5,051 nucleotides of DNA from Selenomonas sp. (GTDB lineage Bacteria > Bacillota_C > Negativicutes > Selenomonadales > Selenomonadaceae). The notes below the pieces were generated by a model. The model made no database searches and was not told the origin of the DNA. It saw only the letters and a list, made by a program, of their open reading frames with translations. Positions 1 through 5,051 of the stretch are shown piece after piece (position 1 is the stretch's first letter; each line of letters starts with the position of its first letter). The translations under genes were made by a program, and so were the position numbers. The stretch is from NCBI GenBank assembly GCA_017940705.1, contig JAGAYB010000092.1:1-5051 (forward strand), read 5' to 3'.

Positions 1-1863
1 GCTATTGCGGAAAAATTCTATGCCTTCATTTTCCGGCAGGAAATCCAGCTCCGGCTCTTCACCGATGGACACGATAACCTGGTCAGCCGGGATAAAAGTG
101 CCATCGTTGGCATACACGCCTTCTGCGGTAATCTTATTGGTAAAGAAAGGCCATACCAGCTTGCCGCCCAAGCCTTCCACATAGTCGATTTCTTCTTTAA
201 AGGCCGCCGGTTTCTGCACGTCCACAGCGACTACGGTTTCCGCGCCCATCTCGTAAGCACCACGGCAGGTATCCATGCCGGAGTTGCCGGCGCCGATAAC
301 CACCACATGCTTGCCCGTTTTAGGATGTTCACCGCGGTTGATGGCCTTGAGATATTCCAGCCCCATCGTCAGGCGCTCTGCGCCTTCCCACGGAAAGAAC
401 CGTGATTTAGTGCCGCCAGTCGCCACCAAAACAGCATCATTGGCACTGCGCAACTCGGCAAATTTTTCTTTGTCAACCTTACAGCTGGAAACAAATTTCA
501 CGCCGACACTTTCAATGCGTTTAAGTTCTGCTTCCAAAAGCTCATGGGAAAGACGGCCACGCGGAATAACCTGCTCCAGTTTGCCGCCGATATGTTCCGC
601 CTCATCGTAAACGGTAACGCTGTGTCCCTTGCGGGCCAGCTGCCAGGCAGCCGACAGGCCTGCTACGCCGCCGCCGATAACGGCAATTTTCCTGCCGGTC
701 TGTACTTGCGGTTTCGGTACAGTCAGAAACGCCGAGCGGTAGCCTAAATCGCCAATCTGTATCGGTTCATCAATGCTGCCACGGGTGCAGCCATCCATAC
801 AGGGATTCGGGCAAACAGAGCCGCAGACCGAGCCGGGGAATGGCGTGTAATCCAGTTCAAGCTGGAAGGCTTCATCAAGTTTCCCCTGCCGGATAAGGTC
901 AAAACGGCGCTGGGTGGGAATCCCTGTCGGGCAGTTAAACTCACAGGGCGCGGCAAATTTCGCATTGTCCCAGCTGGGTACACGCAGGCGGTAAAGCCCT
1001 GTAGACAGCGTGTCGTGTACCGCAAAATCATCATGGGCTACATCGGCAAAGATACCGCCCTTTACCCATTCTGTCATGCGGAAGCCCTGCATGGAGGGCT
1101 TATTATTGCCCTTGGCCGTCTTTTCCGCAAAGGTCAGGGGGACTAATTTCTGCCATTCCTGCCAATCGGTCAACTGCGCTTTTATGTCCAGCTTGTCAAT
1201 ATGACGCAAAAAATCGTCGATACCGGCATCTAAAAACGCAATATCATCAGCGTCTAACGGCAGGCATTTTATATCAGACGGGAAGCCGGCCAGCGGCCCG
1301 CGGACGTAGACGACACCGCCCACCATGCCCACACAGGGACGCTCGCCCAGCACTGAGGCGTATTCCGAGCTGTCATAGCCGCAGACAACCGCCCGGCCGC
1401 CGCCCATAAATTCAAAGGAGAAAGAACCGGTGTTTTTCAGTACCCAGAGTTCCGGCTCCTCATAGAGAGGGTCATGCTTCATCAAAGAGCCGGTACGGGT
1501 ACCGCTGCGGCCGCCGATGAAGATTTTACCGCCGGAGGAACAATGTCCGGCCGTATCCCCGGCATCGCCCTTTACGGTGATGATACCACCGGCATTGAGC
1601 CAGCCCACATCAGCAGAGGTTGCCCCTTCCGCCACGATTTCCGTTCCCGGCAGGCACATGGAACCCACGCGCTGGCCGGCATTCGTCACATGGAAATGCA
1701 GGGTCTTTCCTGCAGGATGCCATAACGGGCCGCCGATATCATGCTGGCCGGAGGCCGCAATCTCAAATTCCGTTTCCCCGGCAGCTACAGCCTGACCGAT
1801 AGCCAGCAGCAAATCCTGGGTGGACATACGGTCATGTCCCTGCATAGTATCTATTTTGAACAT
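1..1863 (-). CDS. GXGXG domain fused to GltD-like FAD/NAD(P)H oxidoreductase (3' end beyond window)
   Basis: The frame stays open for 621 codons from ATG at 1863 to the window edge, so the C-terminus is missing. Residues about 40-190 form a glycine-rich beta-helix typical of the GltB C-terminal GXGXG domain (for example GWLNAGGIITVKGDAGDTAG at 87-106 and MVGGVVYVRG at 180-189). After a linker of about 100 residues comes the GltD part. Cysteines C307/C311, C347/C351 and C355/C359 should bind two [4Fe-4S] clusters. An FAD dinucleotide fold follows with G397-x-G399-xx-G402 and ATGG at 481-484, then an NAD(P) fold with GAGNSGMD at 524-531. VSIGEEPELD at 598-607 begins the closing FAD segment. Its role is to oxidise NAD(P)H and pass electrons to the FMN subunit, while the beta-helix probably helps assemble the synthase core. 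It lies 16 nt after the FMN gene, with AGGGGGA as ribosome-binding site. The loop after the second beta strand of the NAD(P) fold reads VDVQKP and lacks the arginine pair usual in NADPH-type GltD. Confidence 0.92.
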   Translation of the reverse strand, partial: MFKIDTMQGHDRMSTQDLLLAIGQAVAAGETEFEIAASGQHDIGGPLWHPAGKTLHFHVTNAGQRVGSMCLPGTEIVAEGATSADVGWLNAGGIITVKGDAGDTAGHCSSGGKIFIGGRSGTRTGSLMKHDPLYEEPELWVLKNTGSFSFEFMGGGRAVVCGYDSSEYASVLGERPCVGMVGGVVYVRGPLAGFPSDIKCLPLDADDIAFLDAGIDDFLRHIDKLDIKAQLTDWQEWQKLVPLTFAEKTAKGNNKPSMQGFRMTEWVKGGIFADVAHDDFAVHDTLSTGLYRLRVPSWDNAKFAAPCEFNCPTGIPTQRRFDLIRQGKLDEAFQLELDYTPFPGSVCGSVCPNPCMDGCTRGSIDEPIQIGDLGYRSAFLTVPKPQVQTGRKIAVIGGGVAGLSAAWQLARKGHSVTVYDEAEHIGGKLEQVIPRGRLSHELLEAELKRIESVGVKFVSSCKVDKEKFAELRSANDAVLVATGGTKSRFFPWEGAERLTMGLEYLKAINRGEHPKTGKHVVVIGAGNSGMDTCRGAYEMGAETVVAVDVQKPAAFKEEIDYVEGLGGKLVWPFFTNKITAEGVYANDGTFIPADQVIVSIGEEPELDFLPENEGIEFFRNS

Positions 1864-1870
1864 TATCGTA

Positions 1871-1877
1871 TCCCCCT
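1871..1877 (-). promoter_or_regulatory. Ribosome-binding site of the GXGXG-GltD gene
   Basis: AGGGGGA ends 7 nt before the ATG at 1863, in the 16-nt gap after the FMN subunit stop. It has one mismatch to AGGAGGA, so it is weaker than the other two sites. In-frame Met7 and Met13 are possible later starts but have no comparable site. Confidence 0.7.
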
Positions 1878-1879
1878 AA

Positions 1880-3511
1880 TCAACAAACGTACTGAATCCC
1901 CAGTTTATCAGCGACAGCCTTATCCGTAGCCACCAGCGCATCACTGCGGCCGATAGGCAGAGAGCTGTTGCCAATGGGCGCCATGAGTTTTTTCAGCTCG
2001 GCATCAAAGGCCAGCACATAATCAACAATTTTCTGTGCGCCCTTATCTACATCCAGACGCTTCACCAGCCGCGGGTCCTGAGTACAAATGCCCATGGGGC
2101 ACTTGCCTGTATTACAGGAGTTGCAGCGTCCCTGCTCATTGCCCACACAGCCCAGCAGCTGAATGAGTACCTTGCCGACAAAGACGCCGTTAGCACCTAA
2201 GCACATCAGCTTAAAGGCATCAGCAGCCGCATTGCCGGTCATGCCGATACCGCCGCCGCCATACAGCGGAATCTGCCCCTGCAGCCCCTGTTTGACAGCC
2301 GCCAGATAGCAGTCACGAATCTTGGATACCACCGGATGGCCGGTATGGTCAAGAGATACTTCGTTAGCCGCGCCGGTACCGCCCTGAATGCCGTCCAGAA
2401 AGAAGCCGCCGCAAATCTTATAGGGGTCGCGCAGCAAATTATTGTAGACGGATACAGAGGTAGCCGAAGCCGCGCATTTAATCGCGACCGGCACACGGAA
2501 GCCAAAAGCCGCATTCATGGACAGGTGCATTTTCTGTACTGATTCTTCGATGGAATAAAGGCCCTGATGGTTCGGCGGTGAAGCAAGGGTAGCCTTGGGT
2601 ACGCCGCGGATTGCCTGTACATGCTCTGCAACCTTGGCACTGGGCAGCAGACCGCCGTCACCGGGCTTAGCCCCCTGACCGATTTTAATGAGAATCCCTG
2701 CCGGGTCAGTAACCATGTTCGGAATCGCCTTGATGATACGGTTCCAGCCGAAATGACCCGAGGCAATCTGAATGATGAAGTATTTCAGATAATCTGATGC
2801 CAGCAGTTTGCTGGGCATACCGCCTTCACCAGAGCTCATGCGCACCGGCAGGCCGCATTTCTCATTGAGATAGCCCACGGCGAGAGCCACTGCTTCCCAT
2901 GCTCTGGTTGACAGGGCGCCGATGGACATATCGGAGAAAATCAGCGGATAAATCCAATTCACCGGCGGTGTCTTGGCGTCCGGGAGCAGCTTGCCGTCCT
3001 GTACCTTAAAGGGCAGTTTATTCGCCGGCAGAACACGGCCAAAGGGTGAACGGATATCAAAGGTATGACGGGCAGCGTCCAGTGAAGGGTCAGTCATCTG
3101 GGAGATACGTCCGACCACAATGCTGTCCAAAGTCCGCTGCGCATTGAGGTTTGTACGGCCGCCACGCTTGATAGGCCCGTTGTCCCTCGACAGCAACGTC
3201 TTGCGCGTATCCTGATTTCTCACCGGCCGGATAGCATTATTGGGACAGATTTTTTCACACATACCGCAGCCACGGCAGAAATCCGTCAGGCTGGCCACCT
3301 GTTTGATTATAGGCCGGGCTATATGCGTGTGCTGCGGCTGGGGCTGGCTGCCCTCAGATACCGTCAGGGACTGCCTTTGCACCTCCACCTTAATGGCCTT
3401 GAAGGAACAGCCGGCCACGCAGCTGCCGCACATGGTACAGCGCTCAGCGTGATATTCTATTTTCCAGGGCAGGTCATTGATGCCGATGTCCTGTGTTCTT
3501 ACTGCTTCCAT
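1880..3511 (-). CDS. gltB: Glutamate synthase FMN subunit with N-terminal 2[4Fe-4S] ferredoxin domain (archaeal type)
   Basis: This 543-residue subunit is the synthase proper: reduced FMN converts 2-oxoglutarate plus ammonia to L-glutamate. Residues 25-35 (C25, C28, C31, C35) and 79-89 (C79, C82, C85, C89) are two CxxCxxCxxxC motifs, each expected to bind a [4Fe-4S] cluster. From about 185 on there is an FMN-binding barrel with recognisable glutamate synthase motifs: SSGEGG at 226-231, IKIGQGAKPGDGG at 275-287, SPPNHQGLYSIEE at 311-323, GGTGAA at 377-382 and YGGGGIGMTG at 417-426. Near the C-terminus, C463, C466 and C471 in the run before PMGICTQDP probably bind the 3Fe-4S cluster. The start is supported by GGAGGT 6 nt upstream, inside the end of the amidotransferase gene; the 13-bp overlap suggests translational coupling. 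The large central domain of one-piece GltB is absent, as in archaeal-type enzymes. A GlxD/MgsC-like paralogue with another product is possible, but the GltD fusion encoded next favours true glutamate synthase. The symbol gltB is used loosely. Confidence 0.93.
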   Translation of the reverse strand: MEAVRTQDIGINDLPWKIEYHAERCTMCGSCVAGCSFKAIKVEVQRQSLTVSEGSQPQPQHTHIARPIIKQVASLTDFCRGCGMCEKICPNNAIRPVRNQDTRKTLLSRDNGPIKRGGRTNLNAQRTLDSIVVGRISQMTDPSLDAARHTFDIRSPFGRVLPANKLPFKVQDGKLLPDAKTPPVNWIYPLIFSDMSIGALSTRAWEAVALAVGYLNEKCGLPVRMSSGEGGMPSKLLASDYLKYFIIQIASGHFGWNRIIKAIPNMVTDPAGILIKIGQGAKPGDGGLLPSAKVAEHVQAIRGVPKATLASPPNHQGLYSIEESVQKMHLSMNAAFGFRVPVAIKCAASATSVSVYNNLLRDPYKICGGFFLDGIQGGTGAANEVSLDHTGHPVVSKIRDCYLAAVKQGLQGQIPLYGGGGIGMTGNAAADAFKLMCLGANGVFVGKVLIQLLGCVGNEQGRCNSCNTGKCPMGICTQDPRLVKRLDVDKGAQKIVDYVLAFDAELKKLMAPIGNSSLPIGRSDALVATDKAVADKLGIQYVC

Positions 3512-4605
3512 CTCTGTACCTCCAAGTCATTGTCGATAACCACAATTTCCCGTTCATTGGGATATATGTCCTGCGACTGGTCACGGTCGGGCATGATTTC
3601 ATTTATGCCGCATACCTCCGAAGAAATAGCCACCATATTTTCATTGCGGCCGATTACCACCGGACGCAGCTTTTTGGAATCACAGCAGGTAATCATGCGG
3701 CAATCCGGCAGTACCCCGATAACCGTATTCGGGCCATTGATTTCCAAATTGGCCAAAGACTGGCGGATAGCCGTCAGGACCTCTTTATCCTCTCGCTGCT
3801 CACATTCTTCAAAGGGCAGCGGAGTGATTACATGCTTATAGTAAATCAGCGGCCATTTCAGCTCATGGTGGACGTAATGCAGGGTGTTCAGGAAGCACTG
3901 GGAATCTGATTCAAAACCGATATAGCCCCTGTGCAGAGAGGACTGAAACTCTTTATTCTTGGTATAGAAAGTGTTTTCCCCATTGGCACACAGGGTATAG
4001 CCCTGCAGGAAGAACGGGTGCGCAGCATAACGCACAATGTCATAGTTGGTATTCTGACGGCATTGCACCACGATGGACTTGGCAATAAGACAGCCGTTAT
4101 CGTCCCAGAGATGGAAATAAGTAGCAATATCGCGAGGGTCGCCGATTTCCTTTAAGGTCAGCACATCGGGCCAGAAGGAATAGACAAAGCCATTGCCCGT
4201 TTCCGTCAGCAGCTTGCGCAAGGCCAAACGGGTGTCCAGCAGCAGGTTCTCCTTCTGCTCTGCCGTCATATCCGCAGCTTCTTCCGGATAATCATAATTA
4301 CGGAAAATGTAATAGGGCATGGCCTTGATGTCCAGCCCCGGCTGTTTATCAGGAACAGGTATCCACTCCGCCAGAGGTACGAAGTTATGTGCATCCATAT
4401 ATTCCTCTACCAGCTGGGCACCGCGCTGGGTGCAGGCCAGCGACAGCAGCGGTTTGTCCTTGTACGGTGAGAATATCCCGTACAAATCCTGCATGACCAT
4501 GGCAAAGCCGGAATTATCATGGCCTTCCTGCTGGGGAAGCATCAGGCGCAGCGCCTGCGATGGCTGGATAGGCACCTTGCTTTTTATCGAACCAATTCTG
4601 CACAT
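3499..4605 (-). CDS. Glutamate synthase, class II glutamine amidotransferase subunit
   Basis: A 368-residue Ntn-hydrolase-type glutaminase that should release ammonia from glutamine for the FMN subunit encoded next. Visible in the sequence: Met1 followed by Cys2, which becomes the N-terminal nucleophile once Met is removed; GHDNSG at 28-33; Arg192 in RYAAH, matching the arginine that holds the substrate carboxylate; Asn208-Gly209 in NGEN, the oxyanion hole; and Asp234 in SDS. The roughly 160 residues between the GHDNSG motif and Arg192 fit glutamate synthase amidotransferase domains better than the compact GlmS or PurF type. No signal peptide or membrane segment is seen, so it is cytoplasmic. 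The start is set by AAAGGAG 8 nt upstream and by the need for Cys at position 2. The gene lacks the central, FMN and GXGXG domains of one-piece GltB; these are supplied by the downstream genes. It is the first gene of the operon. The family call is firm; the exact physiological acceptor is inferred from the neighbours. Confidence 0.93.
   Translation of the reverse strand: MCRIGSIKSKVPIQPSQALRLMLPQQEGHDNSGFAMVMQDLYGIFSPYKDKPLLSLACTQRGAQLVEEYMDAHNFVPLAEWIPVPDKQPGLDIKAMPYYIFRNYDYPEEAADMTAEQKENLLLDTRLALRKLLTETGNGFVYSFWPDVLTLKEIGDPRDIATYFHLWDDNGCLIAKSIVVQCRQNTNYDIVRYAAHPFFLQGYTLCANGENTFYTKNKEFQSSLHRGYIGFESDSQCFLNTLHYVHHELKWPLIYYKHVITPLPFEECEQREDKEVLTAIRQSLANLEINGPNTVIGVLPDCRMITCCDSKKLRPVVIGRNENMVAISSEVCGINEIMPDRDQSQDIYPNEREIVVIDNDLEVQRWKQ
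3518..3523 (-). promoter_or_regulatory. Ribosome-binding site of the FMN subunit, inside the upstream gene
   Basis: GGAGGT lies 6 nt before the ATG at 3511 and sits within the last codons of the amidotransferase gene. The two reading frames overlap by 13 bp, so ribosomes finishing the first gene can feed the second, keeping the subunits in balance. Confidence 0.85.
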
Positions 4606-4613
4606 ATCTTTCG

Positions 4614-4620
4614 CTCCTTT
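4614..4620 (-). promoter_or_regulatory. Ribosome-binding site of the amidotransferase gene
   Basis: AAAGGAG lies 8 nt before the ATG at 4605. This fixes the start so that Cys is the second residue, as the catalytic mechanism requires. Confidence 0.85.
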
Positions 4621-4670
4621 GGTGATTGTATACTTAAATAGATACTTATGTCTTTATACACAACATACAA

Positions 4671-4681
4671 AGTGTAACACT
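4671..4681. promoter_or_regulatory. 11-bp palindrome over the predicted transcription start
   Basis: AGTGT-A-ACACT is a perfect inverted repeat with 5-bp arms, lying just downstream of the -10 box and covering the predicted +1. A protein bound here would block initiation, so it is a candidate repressor site. Arms of 5 bp can arise by chance in AT-rich DNA, and the symmetry does not extend outward, so support is modest. At the RNA level the loop would be too small for a useful hairpin. Confidence 0.35.
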
Positions 4682-4687
4682 GTTCAT

Positions 4688-4716
4688 ATTATATGTATCA
4701 TATAAACTGTTGTCAA
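4688..4716 (-). promoter_or_regulatory. Consensus sigma-A/sigma-70 promoter for the operon
   Basis: On the minus strand, TTGACA (4716-4711) and TATAAT (4693-4688) are both exact consensus hexamers separated by the ideal 17 bp. No TG extended -10 element is present. Transcription should start near 4681, giving a leader of about 75 nt before the amidotransferase ATG. It is the only strong promoter I see upstream of the three genes. A promoter this close to consensus would be strong by default, so control is likely through repression, or through proteins bound at the nearby palindromes; that is inference. Confidence 0.88.
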
Positions 4717-4745
4717 TAAGCCTGTTTCTCAAAATTATACATTTA

Positions 4746-4760
4746 TGGTTATCATAACCA
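4746..4760. promoter_or_regulatory. Perfect 15-bp palindrome, candidate operator
   Basis: TGGTTAT-C-ATAACCA is a perfect inverted repeat with 7-bp arms around one central base. Its centre (4753) lies about 72 bp upstream of the predicted transcription start and 37 bp upstream of the -35 box, a position typical of activator sites such as those of LysR-type regulators (GltC plays that role at Bacillus gltAB). The arms do not match a site I can name with confidence, and the strict T-N11-A LysR pattern is not met. The palindrome is directly visible; its function is inferred. Confidence 0.55.
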
Positions 4761-4792
4761 CTGTAAAATAGGGGATTACGCTATTGTTGTAC

Positions 4793-4823
4793 GTATTTTT
4801 ATGCAGATAATAGTATTTTTATG
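4793..4823. repeat. Pair of 11-bp direct repeats, 20-bp period
   Basis: GTATTTTTATG occurs at 4793-4803 and again at 4813-4823. The start-to-start distance of 20 bp is close to two helical turns, which would place the copies on nearly the same face of the DNA. They lie between the terminator and the 15-bp palindrome, upstream of the promoter. The T-rich runs may also give some intrinsic bend. Function is unknown. Confidence 0.5.
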
Positions 4824-4872
4824 AAAACAACCATTTACATAATGACAAATATGTTATACCTATGAAGCCACT

Positions 4873-4910
4873 AAAAAAGCCCTATTTCACAAATTGCATA
4901 GGACTTTTTT
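4873..4910 (-). terminator. Rho-independent terminator-like hairpin
   Basis: Two 13-nt arms (4873-4885 and 4898-4910) enclose a 12-nt loop. The arms pair throughout except at one position, 4880 with 4903, which is a C-A mismatch in plus-strand RNA but a G-U wobble in minus-strand RNA. Both sides end in A/T tracts, so it could act either way. The pairing favours the minus strand, where it would end transcription from a gene beyond the right edge and insulate the operon promoter 160 bp further on. No plus-strand gene lies just before it. A leader attenuator is less likely, since the strong promoter lies after it. Confidence 0.65.
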
Positions 4911-4950
4911 TATTATATTACTTTTGTTATGTTATGTATTTTTTTACGGT

Positions 4951-4974
4951 ATACATGAATACATAAATACATAG
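4951..4974. repeat. Three tandem 8-bp ATACATRR repeats
   Basis: ATACATGA, ATACATAA and ATACATAG follow one another without a gap. An inverted copy (TTATGTATT, 4932-4940) lies just to the left and is exactly complementary to 4958-4966, so a weak AT-only stem is possible. It lies outside the likely transcript of the operon. It could be a low-complexity tract or a remnant of regulatory sites. Confidence 0.45.
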
Positions 4975-5051
4975 ATTATCGGTAAATATCTTCCAGTCTA
5001 TATATACTTGATGAGATTATTATAAGCATTGATTTTGTTAGTTATACCTGA

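Larger units (their letters stand above)
4606..5051. other. AT-rich intergenic region upstream of the operon
   Basis: No credible gene lies in these 446 bases: all frames are broken by frequent stops, and the composition is far more AT-rich than the three genes. From right to left it holds the tandem repeats, the hairpin, the direct repeats, the 15-bp palindrome, the promoter and the leader. The leader also has a 7-bp direct repeat (ATACTTA at 4630-4636 and 4642-4648, plus strand) and only weak, short inverted repeats; I do not recognise a riboswitch or T-box. The stretch 4975-5051 shows nothing definite. In the minus strand one frame is open from the edge to TAG at 4998-5000, too short to call as the tail of an upstream gene. 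Confidence 0.8.

Noticed and set aside
275..1929. Several plus-strand open frames of 60 to 111 codons, and a minus-strand one at 744-1034
   Set aside because: All are shadows of the GXGXG-GltD gene, which is open through the whole stretch but runs off the left edge.
3323..3909. Plus-strand open frames of 172 and 138 codons
   Set aside because: They lie antisense to the amidotransferase and FMN subunit genes, whose family motifs are unmistakable. Their own translations look like no known protein, and I see no convincing ribosome-binding site.
4606..4681. Riboswitch or T-box in the leader
   Set aside because: The leader is only about 75 nt long, with weak short inverted repeats, no T-box sequence, and no terminator between the promoter and the first gene.
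4606..4870. GlnR/TnrA-type site (TGTNA-N7-TNACA)
   Set aside because: I looked for the pattern through the promoter region on both strands and found no match.
4862..4966. Plus-strand 34-codon open frame beginning ATGAAGCCA
   Set aside because: It runs straight through the hairpin and the tandem repeats, has no ribosome-binding site and has AT-driven codon content.
4998..5051. Possible C-terminal tail of an upstream minus-strand gene ending in TAG at 4998-5000
   Set aside because: Only 17 codons are visible, the composition resembles the intergenic DNA rather than the coding DNA, and one of three frames staying open over 54 bases is expected by chance.
1..5051. Mobile element, CRISPR array, tRNA or rRNA
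   Set aside because: There are no transposase-like frames, regularly spaced repeats of CRISPR size or recognisable RNA gene features; the window is an ordinary metabolic operon plus its upstream region.

Overview
The window holds one minus-strand operon that encodes an archaeal-type (split) glutamate synthase, preceded by about 450 bp of AT-rich regulatory DNA. The coding DNA is moderately GC-rich and the intergenic DNA is very AT-rich. The main promoter is an exact sigma-A/sigma-70 consensus, the ribosome-binding sites are strong, and the enzyme carries several iron-sulfur clusters. Together these suggest an anaerobic Firmicutes-like bacterium. Negativicutes/Selenomonadales would fit, but that assignment is an impression and was not tested.

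Layout, reading right to left (the direction of transcription): 5051-4606 is non-coding. It contains short tandem repeats (4951-4974), a terminator-like hairpin (4873-4910), a pair of 11-bp direct repeats (4793-4823), a perfect 15-bp palindrome (4746-4760), the promoter (4688-4716) and a leader of about 75 nt. Three genes follow: 4605-3499, a class II glutamine amidotransferase subunit; 3511-1880, a ferredoxin-domain plus FMN glutamate synthase subunit, overlapping the first gene by 13 bp; and 1863-1, a GXGXG beta-helix domain fused to a GltD-like flavoprotein, whose C-terminal end lies beyond the window edge.

The three proteins read in the same order as the domains of canonical bacterial GltB plus GltD: amidotransferase, FMN barrel, GXGXG, then NAD(P)H/FAD/Fe-S. 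They most likely form one cytoplasmic complex. The first subunit hydrolyses glutamine. The third takes electrons from NAD(P)H and passes them through FAD and Fe-S clusters. The second uses those electrons on FMN to convert 2-oxoglutarate plus ammonia into glutamate. The order, the gene overlap and the single strong promoter all support one transcript.

I see no mobile element, CRISPR array, RNA gene or obviously new system here. The points worth a second look are the operator-like palindromes around the promoter, the unusual cysteine spacings, and the nucleotide-binding loop of the GltD part.
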